A DNA stretch of 64,000 nt from Straminergon stramineum (taxonomy: Eukaryota; Streptophyta; Bryopsida; Hypnales; Calliergonaceae). The notes beneath the pieces are model-generated. The model was not told where the DNA came from. It saw only the letters and a program-made list of their open reading frames with translations, and searched no databases. The stretch's first letter is position 1. Each line of letters starts with the position of its first letter. The translations under genes and the position numbers were made by a program. The stretch is taken from the NCBI GenBank assembly GCA_963920665.1, contig OY987269.1, positions 23,190,501-23,254,500 on the forward strand, written 5' to 3'. Positions 11,601 through 22,200 of the stretch are shown here, in pieces.

Positions 11601-14600
11601 TCTATAATGTCCCAAACTATGACCTATATATAATATTAATTTTCTTTTATCAAAGGAATTTTGAGATTTTCTTTAGTTTATACTTTTTATAAATCTTTGT
11701 TTGTCATTATAGTTTGGAAAAAAAATTACCAATTTGGTTTTTGCATAGTAGTAAAATTGTCAATAAGAATTTTTTTCCTATTTAGACAATATTTTTGTAA
11801 TATTTCAATGAAAAAATATAATTAATACAATAGATAAACAATCATTCATACTTGACCGCTAAAACAACCACCAGCTATAATAGTTGGTTTCACCGGATTA
11901 AAGCGAATACTAAAGACATCAGAGGCACTTTCAAGTACAGCCTGCATATTTTCATAGGAAATTAAATTTAAACCTTGAAAAATATAATGAACATTATCTA
12001 TTATATTAAATATGCATTGTCATGACCTTTGTCACAAAACCAGTCATGTTTTCATCCCAGAGAAATATCATCTAATTATCTCATACAACATTCATGGTGA
12101 AAACTTAGGGCGCAATGACCATTCCTATAATTCTTCAAGTGTTATTGATTTTCAATTTTAAAAAAAATTAACTACCCATGGATGAACTGGATCTGCAAAA
12201 GTCCACAATAAGACATGTGAATGTGCAGGCCTGCCTGCCACTTGGATTCTTTCATCAAATGAATATGACGCTGTAAGTGCAATTGCAATGATACCTCTTT
12301 TTCCAGGCATCCAATCAATAGCTGATACCATTTTATTTTTCCCATAATGGAGACTCGTAAAAGATTGATATTCCTGTATTTTTAAAAACTTAGTGATTCA
12401 TTAAAATTTTAAAAAATTCAAATAAGTACTTTTATGAAGTAGAAACAAATAGAAATAGCTCATTTGGTAAACTGAAAATCATGTAAAATTGACCACGATT
12501 GATAATTGACAAAAAAAAATTCAAATTTGGGCAAAAAGATCAATAATATTACTTTATATAGTTGAAATCATACTCTCTATACAAAAGTATATCCTTATTT
12601 TCAAGAGCTTATACATGAAGGTCAGATTCAACAAAGAACTATCGACATGGAATTTCCAAGTCAAATTTTGACAAATCTAAGTCACCTCACTAGAAGAAAT
12701 CTACATTTGCTTCAACAAAATCTACATGATGTGTTTGTTGAGACAAATGCAAAATCTGCATTGAAAAATGCAAAAAAACACAGATTTTGCATTGCCTCAA
12801 CAAACAGGTCATGTAGATTTTGTTGAGGCAAACTCAGATTTCTTCTAGTGCCTTCTACCAATCACTAGATGCCATGTGGCACCTTTTTTTTAAGAACATA
12901 TGTGATTTAAATTGTGTCAAATCTAACCTTTATGTAGGATACAAGTATAAAAGTTAACATACAGATACAGAAGTGACTACTCGATCTCCATGTTGATATT
13001 CTTCATCAATAAAGTGGGCAAACTCATCCTCAAACAAGTCAAATACTTCATTTTGCTGTAGCGCATCTACATACCTAGTTTGTCCCAAATACAATTAAAT
13101 TTTTGAAAAACTATATTTTTCATATTGTAAGTATAAATTTGCCTATTTTTGTTTTGTAGAATCATAACATAAATTATAAAATTAGAATGGAATTCTTTAA
13201 TTGAAAGTTTGATAGTTAATATGAAATCTTATCTTATGAATAGTTATAAAATATTTTATACCTATATTTTACTTTAGAAAGAAAGTCTCCCACTTCTTTA
13301 CTACTCAAGATTTCTCTTGCTTCAAGGGCTTCTTTAGTAATAGGTTGATATTGCATTTGGTTGTTCCGATGAACTTTTCTAATGAACCAAAATGTACAAA
13401 AGTAAATGAGATTTGTTAACTTGTAGAAACAAACAATAAAATGATGACATAAAGAAATCAAAGCTAAAAAAATTACAATATTATAAATTAAATTTTTTTA
13501 AAGAATTATTTATTTAATTATATATATATAATTAAATAAATAATTCTTTAAAAAAATGATCTTTACTGAAATGTTTGGGCATCAGTGTCTTTAACAACTG
13601 GTATTGCTTGTGTTCCAGTGTCTTGTTCAATCATAAACTTGTCAAAAGAAGGGTCTTTGAAAGGTCGACATTCCATACTACTACTAGTCCAAGTTTCCTA
13701 TTTTATCATATCAAATAGGAATTAAGAATATAATTCTATTAAGTAAATATGGTAGTTATTTTAAAATAAGAATATAAGCAAGTTTTCATTTTGTGTAACC
13801 AAACAACCTCCAAGCATTCAAATCATTTCATTTCAATTTTATGTAATAAAAAAATCACAAATCAAAGTTATATAATAAAGTAATACGTTGTTTAGTCACA
13901 TTATTTGATAAATCATCTCATAATTTTTTGGATATTCATAAATATTGAAAATTATTCTATGTCCCTTTGAAACATTTTTTAGTTAGCAAAGACCAAATAC
14001 GCACATACATAAGCTTCTCTATCAGCAAATGTTTCCTTTTTATAATATTCTTTGAACTTTTTGGTTGCTAAAATAACAACCTATTCTTATACAAGGTAAA
14101 TATAAAACTAATTAGTGACACTTTGCAACTTTTCAAATAGGAAAATATATTATAGTTTAAAATTAGAATTGAATAGATTTTTGTAGGAAAAATTAAAAAA
14201 ATTAAAGAGATTAATAAAATAAAAAATATAGATTTATATTGTATTGAAATTTATACAAGGAAATGAATTGCACAGGATCTTGTGTAGCTTTTGTAATCTC
14301 AGCATCAACTTCCATATCACTACCCAAATTGACCCAAAATCTTGGTCCCTCTGCTGCTTTTGCAGCATCAATTTTATCTTGTAAGGCCTATAGATTTTTT
14401 AATTTCATATTTAAAAATCCATGTCAATTTCAATCAAGAATGATATATTTTTTAAATCAGCATTTTTTTATACATAGAATAATATATTCAATCATCAAAT
14501 AAAAATAGTTATATTGACAAAATCTTATACTCTCCCTATGTTCCAAAATGATCTTCTAGTTACCCTTAATCTTATTGCAATAAGCTTAATACTACACTTT

Positions 14601-15648
14601 GAAAAGGGCTCCGGGAAACTTAAAGCTTGAGATACTAGGAGTGCACTGATTCTACTTACAACTTGTTCATACTTATAGCTTGAAATAGGTTGAAATTATG
14701 TTATTCTCAACAAAAAGTTCCAAACATTTTGTCTAACTAGAAGATCATTTTGAGATAGAAGGTATATCATTTTACTAAATTTCTATACCTTTTCTATGGC
14801 TTCTCGAACTTCCATTACAACTACAAGTTCAAAGTTGTGATTACACACATATCGATCATCAGTAATATAACGAAGAAGAAAATAATCTTCATGATAATTC
14901 TGCAAATAATTTCAAATTCCATTTTAAGGACAATCATTATTCATATTGAATGACAATTAATATCAAATCAAGTATATTTTAGTTAAGTTTAATACTTGAA
15001 TGTATTTGAGTTTTATAAAATAATATATCAATAATAAGTCAATGTTACCATAATAATATTTTTAATTAAATAATATATCAATACTAAAATCACTAGAAAT
15101 CACCATCAATGAATCTTTGACAAGATAAAAATCAGATGTAGCTTCCAATTCTTTAATATCTTTTTTGACAGCTTTAGTATCAACTTTGAAATGTACATTG
15201 TTTTCGGTGTCTATTTTTTTTTCAATATTCATCTTTTTACAAGTGGCGTCAGAGATGTACAATGACACCACTCCAAAAGGATGTTCCTCCGGCACTGCAA
15301 ATTAATAAAAAATTTAAGTACTTTCAATTGGATCAACAATTCTCATAAATTAAAGTCTATTCCATATACCAAATATCAAGATGGTAACAATACTATTTAA
15401 AGAAATCATCAACATTATGTAAAATCGTTCAAGTTTCATTATAATTTTTTTCTTATCATTTCTACTTTAAAAATTCATTTCAAGATGTTAAGTTTAAATA
15501 ACATTTTAAATTATATATATATATATATATAATTTTGATATTTTTCTTAATTTTTTAAACCTCGTGGTGGAGGTGTAGGAGGTTTTTCTTCAACTTTCTT
15601 CCTCCCTGTTAGAATTGCCATCTTTTCTGCTACTGACATTTCCGCCAT
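5641..15648 (-). CDS. DNAI3: Axonemal inner-arm dynein intermediate chain, WDR63/DNAI3 (IC140) family, 18 exons
   Basis: WD40 intermediate chain of the two-headed inner dynein arm (dynein f/I1) of motile axonemes; in this organism that should mean sperm flagella. Coding exons, 5' to 3' on the minus strand: 15648-15561, 15294-15104, 14899-14789, 14387-14274, 14080-14009, 13697-13567, 13378-13262, 13074-12963, 12373-12176, 11941-11852, 11623-11411, 11157-11089, 9934-9731, 9592-9419, 9015-8814, 8372-8284, 7570-7451, 5808-5641. All junctions are GT-AG and keep frame, giving 820 residues; the animal protein is about 890. The start ATG has context ACCATGG and an in-frame TAA five codons upstream. 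Family landmarks seen: FWVNLGSD (about residue 146), the VDALQQNEV helix, EYQSFTSLHYG leading into the first WD blade (about 313), IIAGGCFSGQVIVWDI, SADGLIIFWDI, VRTLVRSPFFDNVLLSIG and YIGLIDGTIEIWDLL (about 650-670). The tail is charged and helical, then Ser/Pro-rich. The 1.6-kb last intron could hide one small exon. The donor after exon 13 (GTTCAT) and that after exon 4 (GTGCAA) are weak but frame-consistent. Confidence 0.93.
10030..11075. mobile_element. Family B TTAA element, split by a family A insertion
   Basis: The left end (TTAA at 10026-10029, then CCTTTAA) and the part from 10857 to 11075 together match the uninterrupted copy at 26192-26413 along its length, including the block on ACCGTGTGACATCATCTACT and the block on CATCCATCGGACA. 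The right flanking target is decayed (TAAA for TTAA at about 11076-11079). The family A element 10037-10856 separates the two parts. Confidence 0.8.
10037..10856. mobile_element. Family A TTAA element, 820 bp, inserted into element B
   Basis: Starts CCCCTAACTGCCCAGTC after TTAA (10033-10036) and ends with the complement of CCCCTAAATGCTCGAG before TTAA (10857-10860). The TTAA on both sides corresponds to a single TTAA in the intact element B at 26192-26413, so the 4-base duplication is directly visible. No coding capacity. Confidence 0.85.
12688..12850. mobile_element. CACTA-type MITE, 163-bp near-perfect hairpin, in dynein intron 8
   Basis: Starts CACTAGAAGAAATCT and ends with the complement of the same 15 bases. 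The arms pair with few mismatches for about 75 bases each around a short A-rich loop. It is flanked by the 3-base direct repeat CCT (12685-12687 and 12851-12853). CACTA termini plus a 3-base target duplication are diagnostic of the CACTA superfamily; the length makes this a non-autonomous MITE. It lies inside the intron between the exons ending at 12963 and starting at 12373. Confidence 0.85.
13493..13556. repeat. 64-bp perfect AT palindrome in dynein intron 6
   Basis: Perfect inverted repeat with no loop: seven T, AAAGAATTATTTATTTAATT, an alternating TA centre, then the exact complement and seven A. It begins 10 bases inside the intron from the donor at 13566-13565. It could form a cruciform or an RNA hairpin next to the 5' splice site. 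It may be a small palindromic transposon remnant; I see no target duplication. Confidence 0.85.
14530..14762. mobile_element. Stowaway-like MITE in dynein intron 3
   Basis: Inverted ends: the left CTCCCTATGTTCCAAAATG continues into ATCTTCTAGTTA; the right is the complement of CCTTCTATCTCAAAATG, then the same ATCTTCTAGTTA. TA is present on both sides (14528-14529, 14763-14764). A CTCCCT terminus and TA target are typical of plant Stowaway MITEs (Tc1/mariner superfamily). About 233 bp, no coding capacity. Confidence 0.75.
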
Positions 15649-15927
15649 GGTTGAAATGTAGCCTTAATAAGCAAAGTCAGCTATGCAAATTTAAACCTCT
15701 GAATGTATATTTGGACTTCACAATTGTTGTTGTAATTATTTTGTGACAATGTAAACCCTTTTTGAAACCTACAATTATAATCAAAACTAATGAATTATTC
15801 TTAAAAAATGAAATTGCATCAAATTAAAATGGAATTCTAAGAGTTGTATGAGCAGAAAATTTCATATTATACAAATATTTACCAATTTCTTTTGTCTTCA
15901 TATAATATAAGACAAAAACTATAAATA

Positions 15928-16185
15928 CTCCCTTCATCCTAAAATGATTGTCCACTTTGAATGTCATGTTTTTTAAGGTTGTTTCGACTATTGTAGGTCA
16001 TATAGAGACTTCCTTTTGGCTAATTTTATTTAGGTTGCAATGAATGCATGCAATGTTCTTCATTAATTCTAGTTATATAAAATTTGGATTTTTTTTCTTG
16101 ATTACATTTTTAACAATATGATCAATGAAATTGGCATAAAAAAACATCAACAAACTTGTGGACAATCATTTGGAGACAAAGGGAG
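15928..16185. mobile_element. Stowaway-like MITE in the dynein 5' flank
   Basis: The left end CTCCCTTCATCCTAAAATGA then TTGTCCAC, and the right end is the complement of CTCCCTTTGTCTCCAAATGA then TTGTCCAC. TA precedes the left end (15926-15927); the right flank is GA rather than TA, so the duplication has decayed or the end is shifted. About 258 bp. It lies 280 bases upstream of the dynein start codon, inside the likely promoter or 5' UTR. Confidence 0.75.
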
Positions 16186-17621
16186 GATCACACATGGTTT
16201 TGGTGTGGAGGAATTTTAGTATGTAGTTTGTAAATTTCATTTAAATATTAGAGCTCCATTTAATTTAACAATTTTTTCTTGGAATTCTAAATAAAATAAT
16301 ATTTAAATAAAGTCCATATTTATAAAATTAATAAAAATACATACAAATGAATGATATCTATTGATTTTTTAATAAAAAAATAAAATAAAATAGTCAAAAA
16401 AAAAGATTTCATATTTTTTCTATAAAAAATTGTCAATGAATTTGGAATAAGTGAACCTAGTATTTATTTATTTTGAAGTAATACAATGTGATATAAATAT
16501 ATAAAATTTTCATTTAAAAAATATCTTTTAATGAAAAAATTATAAGTCACTAAATTTGGTGAAGTCTTATAAAATACAACCTTAAATTCTAGACTCAAGG
16601 CATGCCTTTATATATCATTTATTGGCATGAAGACTTTAGATGCAAAAAGAACATTGATTTTATTGGCTTGTTCATCTCTACCAAACCATTATTTTCGTAA
16701 ATTTTTATCTAAATAAATGTCTTTTCATAATAGACCTAACTCCACCTAGGCCACTACTAATATGAATTTTTTTTTTCATCATCATAAGTCTATCTTTTCA
16801 TTAATTATTTTGTTGCAAGTTGGAACTACAATTTCACTATTGCAATTTATTGATGTGATTAAATATAATATTTTTTTTATCTAAATGCATTTTCACTTGC
16901 AACGTTAAGACAAAATTATCTTTGAAAATGTTTCTTTCTACTTTTGGTAAGTACAATGGTACTCTACAAAAATATTTATTCTGAAGCAATCCTTAAGTGG
17001 TTGATGTAGACTACATATCTCTTTAAAGCTAGGTCTTTGTGATATTATTCACATCATAAGAAATTCATGTCTACCATAGTTTGCATTATATTTGGAATGA
17101 AAAATTACGTAATATCAACTACACACTATTTGAATTCGTTTTACAATTGGAGGGCATGAACACATAGAAGTTTTATTTGTTAATTTTTGAACAACTATAG
17201 AATCCCTTAGATTGATGAACAAGATATTCTTCTAAGGTTGTATGGCTTAACTACTTGAAGACCAAAAGATAGTTTAGATTTCCATTATTAAGAAGATATA
17301 TAATAAAATGCAATTTAGAATAATATTTTAATGACAACTCTCAAACAAAAAGTTGAAAAAAAGAATCCATACATCATATCCAATTGAACCGTTAGAGCAA
17401 GTTCTCCAATAATTAATATTTTTCAATTTAGTTGAGCCAAAAATTTAAAAATTCTTCTAAAATTGATTGTAGACTAAATATTTTTGATGTTCACAACAAT
17501 TTATCCTATTAAGTTCAAAATCTTAAGTTCTAATCATATTGATTTTAAGAGATTTTTATCCTTTACATTTGGTGATGTATTTCCTTATTTGGTTATAAAA
17601 TTGATAAATTGTTGCCAACTA
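16186..17621. other. Intergenic AT-rich stretch between two divergent genes
   Basis: Lies between the 5' flank of the dynein gene (minus strand) and the old repeat at 17622. I see no coding region and no convincing core promoter. An inverted repeat on AAAGTCCCC / GGGGACTTT (about 17629-17651) marks its right edge and belongs to the next repeat. Confidence 0.5.
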
Positions 17622-18545
17622 CCTCCTAAAGTCCCCCCCAAGGGGACTTTGAAAGGTTTTAACACCTATGATCTCATTTTTTGGGAAGTTTTTTTTAAAC
17701 TTTGTTTTGAAGATAAGAAAATTGGTTAGCTTTCTAGGAATATAATGTTTATTTCAATTGATGTGCATGAGAATAAAAGTTATGGCAGAATAAGCCCAAA
17801 ATAGGCGAAGGTGAGCAACAAAAAAACAAAAAAAACTTGAAATGGTTGAAAAAAATTATTTCTTACAGATAATTTTTTATCTATGTTTAAAGATTTGATT
17901 CATTCCATTGGGATAAGTGATGTGAACATTCATAAGCTTCTTGTTTTGAAGGCAATCTTAGCAAATTTTTGAGAAATTAATGTATTGGATTCATTTATGA
18001 ACTCAATTTAAAAAAAAATTCAAAAAAAGAAGTTGTGCATAGTTTAGTTTGCTTTTTAGAAAAATCTCAACATTTAAATTAGTGTAATTCAATTCCATCA
18101 TTCTCAAAACAATGAACAATTTAGATTTTTCTTCTAGATCACATAGCAACTTTGACTGAACAATTTTTTGAAATCATAGGATTTGTAGGGGGGGGGAGGG
18201 GAGAGGAATTGTAAACTCAATTCTTCAACATCAATAAATTTAGATTAACAAATTGTAGTACAAAAGCTTTAAGTTGGGAGGATTTAAAGCCTTATAATCT
18301 AGTTCAAGCTAGGAGCAAAAACAATTGTTTTCTTCAATTTAAATGCTTCTATCTTGTGATCAATATGATCAAAGTTTCTAAATTTTCTTCCCAACATTGT
18401 CATGTTGTCTAGTCTAGTGCAAGATCTTGCGGTTGGATATGCAAAGGAAACAAATGTTAAATTTTTTTTTATTCTTTGCATTGAAAATGACAATTTTGAA
18501 TGTTTTTTGACGAAAAAATGGCCTCGTCTCTCTCGAAGATATTGC
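17622..18545. mobile_element. Old family A remnant, uninterrupted relative of 3869-5612
   Basis: The left edge CCTCCTAAAGTCCCCCCC resembles a decayed family A terminus after ACTA. Successive blocks match 3940-4538 (for example TTTCTAGGAA, AAAGATTTGATTCATT) and then 5204-5600 (ATGCTTCTATCTTG, TTTTGAATGTTTTTTGACGA). The right terminus is not clear. A run of G around 18188-18204 lies inside. Confidence 0.5.
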
Positions 18546-18599
18546 AAAAACATCGTTACATTTAGGATGAATAAATGAGTTATCATCTACATTCAGTGT

Positions 18600-19235
18600 A
18601 TTTCATCTCTGGCTAGCTCCATAGCTTCAGTGAAGATAGCATTTCTGCTCTGTCCTAAAATATATTATATTAAGTTATAATGAAAAGAAAGAACCCTGAC
18701 GGACCACCTGCGACTGAGGCCCATTAACGTTTCAAATATTTTTGAATATTTGAAATTGGGGAACACCTGAAACGTCCAATCAATTTCAAATTAATTGGAA
18801 CGTTGGAAACGTTCGAACGGACCCGTCCTGGCGAGACGGACGGCCATCTCGCCACGGCAGTTTTTGAACGCCTGCCGGGCGGGAAGCGAGTGAAGGGAGT
18901 GGAAACTGGAGAGGAAATTGATAGGGATAGGGAGTGTTCATTCAATTGGCGAGGAGCACGTTGTGCAGCAGGTCGTTAGAAGTTGGAGAGATTGTGGTAA
19001 CTTATGCTTGGGATGAATCTTCTCGTTGAACTTGCGAATTGATTGGTGTTGTCATGGTGTGCACTTGGTTTGTTGTTGTTTCTTTGTATCCTTAATTACT
19101 CTGTGCACTGCTATGGACGTTCTAGGGTTTCAATCGTTCGGGTGGAGGGGAATGGTGATATTAGATGTGAGAGGGAGGAGCGAAGCGCTGAAGCTGTGAA
19201 GGAAGCGAGGAGCAGGGTATGCGAAAATCGGCAAG
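18600..19235 (+). promoter_or_regulatory. Promoter and 5' leader region of the INCENP gene
   Basis: Base composition shifts to GC-rich from about 18780, where transcription probably begins; no unambiguous TATA box was identified. The leader has short upstream ATG frames: one near 19013 of about 10 codons, one at 19053 of about 14, one near 19111 of about 29 codons, and one at 19219 that overlaps the main start out of frame. The main ATG has the strongest context (AAGATGG). A leader intron cannot be ruled out. Confidence 0.45.
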
Positions 19236-22200
19236 ATGGAGGCAATTCTGCGTTCTGTCCTGCTTCGGCAGGAGCAAATGGAGATGCAATGGGATGCAGA
19301 GTTTGAGCAGCAGAAGCAGCTGTTTCACATCAATACGTCTACTCTCATGGACATGTTACCTATCCAGCCAAGGAAGAAGCGCCTTAAGTTAGAGGGTCGT
19401 GTGGCAGTGCCCAGCCATGACAAGGAGAATTTGGTTGGGTTCCAGGGATTTGTTGCGAATGGGACTTCTTTGAAGACCAAAGTCCCACACTCGAGGGGAC
19501 TTGCCAAACGGGATTTGAACACGAGGTTTTGTGACAACGATGTCAAGGACGGGGGTCGTGTTGTGGCGACCAAACCTGCAGAGTCTCAACCATCGCTGAG
19601 GAACTGTTTGGATGCGGGAAGGATGCAGCAGAGCGCAAGCATTGTACACGCCGTTAAATCCACTTTCCAGGGTTCTATCGGAGTGTCAGTCAACGACGAA
19701 GTTCATGAAGGCGACGTGCATGTTCCTCCTCCCACTGATGAATCCCCACCTGGAGAAAACAGGAAGAGGCTCCGTGGAGAACAAGATGAGGGCATCGTCT
19801 TTCAGAATCTTGATGAACAGAATGGAGTACTGTCGAGTGATGGCGCGGAATTTAGGGAGCAAACTAACCACACCGCCTTGGTGGATCTTCCCGAGAAGAA
19901 AACGAAGCTTAAAAGGGCCCGCAAGATTGGGCAAGCCAAGGAGTGTGCCTTGGAAGTGGAAGCTCAGGAATTCTCTTGTAGGGAGACACAGGTAGCGAGA
20001 GGTGATGAGTCTGAGATTGTATGCAAGGTGAAAGTCGAGACTGAGGTGGAAACTTGTAGGGATACTCGGGTAATGAAAACTGAGATTGTAAGCAAGATTA
20101 TTGAGCCTGAGAATGTAAGTAAAGGACCTAGACGAAGAGGGCGGCCCAAGGGTGCAATCACAGTCTCTCAAGCAGCTGTTGTGTCTGAGATTGTGACCAA
20201 GGAGCCAAATCGGAGAGAGCGGGCCAAGCAAGCATCCGCGCCTCAGGTTGCGCAACGAGTTACAAGATCCAGAGCCCGCATGGTCGACACTGTGGTTGAG
20301 CCCAAATTAGAACGATCCAGGTTGGTCGAAACCATTGTTGAATCCGTTCCTGAAATTTTTGAGGAAATGCCCAGTGCACAGGTTGTTTGCCAGGAGTCAG
20401 CTGATCAGGACGTCCAACTAGAGCCTCTGTGTGAGGCTGAAGTTCAAGACAGATCACCGAACCAAATTGTAGAGGGACAGGTGGAGGCTTATAGTAAGCC
20501 GGACGTATGTGCACCACCGAAAGAAATCTTACTGCATGAACTGAGACCCACAAAATCATCTCACTCCAAAGGTCAGAAATCCGTCACCCGTGTAGCAGGA
20601 AAGGATTCTGAGAATGTTTCGGTTGCAAATGGCTTGGTGAGGCAGGGGTCACCACATTTTGATTCACAAGAAGCTGCCTCTGAACGTTTGAGGTCTGGAG
20701 AGCAGAATGCGAAGATCGGCTCTCGTGTCGCAGAAACTTTAGCGAATCTAAAGAACGCTAGCGTTGACCACTTGAACGATGGCCAGCATGAAATCCTGCC
20801 ACACCCACAGCCACAGCTGGATACGATTGACAAGGTTTTACGGCACCGAGACGTTGCTTTTTCTCCTGCTGAGCATCCCGCTACCATGTGTAAGGAATCT
20901 GGGCTACGTGATGGTAGTGCTCCTTCGGCTGTGTTGGTCGCTGCTACTGCCGAAGAGGAGGCAGCAGAAGATGCCCAGTATTATGTAGCTTCGGAAGGGG
21001 ACGCATTGGTTCAGAAGAATTGCTTGACCCCAAGGGGATCACCATTCCAACTCGAGGTGACAGAGGAGGAAATGCAGGCACGCATCAGTGAAGCCCCTAG
21101 TCCTCCAGTAGCCCGCCTTTCCGCAAGTGAAGAAGCTAATCAACGTCCTGGAAAATCTCCCATACTGATTCCTAATGTAACTAGCATTAGCGAGTTCTCT
21201 AGAACGGTGCTTCCGAACATCAAAGAGACCTTCACTCCATTGATCTCTGATGTAACTGAAGGGACAATTCCCCCTTCGATTAAATCGGGTGATCCGGAGA
21301 GCCTAATTGTGGCAATATCGCATAGGTCGCCCCTTCAGAGTGGAAGAATATCCGCCTTTGCTGTTTCACTTGCGTTGTCTGAGGCCGGAAATGATGCCTC
21401 AGCCAGTGAGGTGTATGTGTTGCGAACTGCCGGTGTGACCAGAGAGTCCACTGTTGCAGAAATTTTCGTGGCTTGCAGAGACGGTCCAGGAAAACATTCG
21501 GTGGGTGGCTATGCAAACGGTGATGACAGTTTCGAAGCAGGCGGGTCAGAGAGTGGCAATACCCCCACCGGATGTTCGAAACCCCCACCGGATGTTCAAA
21601 TGTTTAAATCACCCATGGCCTTCGAAAGACACAAGTTGGAGAGTGGCAATAACAACGTTGATGACAGTATCGAGGCAAACGGGTCGGAGAATGGCAATAC
21701 AGCCACTGGATGTCCGATACACTCACCGGGTGTTCAAATGTTCAAAACACCCATGGCCTCCAACAGACACGGGTGGGAGAGTGGCAACACAAACGGTGAT
21801 GACAGTAACGAGGCTGATGAAGAGAAGTTTGGGCAGATGACGAGAGAACTTATGCAGGATGGCGTCACGAACACAAAATCAGAAGCCCTTCTTGTGAAGG
21901 AACCAAACAATTCGGGGAACTTCAAGGATGAAGCGTTTAGAATGGATATGAAGCAAGTCAAGTCTGAAGCGGTCTCCCCAGTGAAGCATTCTGAAGCAAG
22001 AGCAATCGAAGAAGCAATACGATGTTCTCTGGAACAAGAGTTTCACCCCGATGTCACCCTGACATTGAATCGTTGGCAGTTTCGAAAGCGGCTATCTCCA
22101 AGGTCTAAGGCTAGAGCGCGGCGATGGAGATCTGATGTTGCTACAAATGGGGTGGATTATGGACGGGGAAAGTCGTTAGACGCTCCTGCTGCCTCTCCTA

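Noticed and set aside
19325..21588. Several 80-190-codon frames antisense or out of frame to INCENP exon 1
   Set aside because: Shadows of the long first exon; the plus-strand frame joins in frame to exons with the IN-box.
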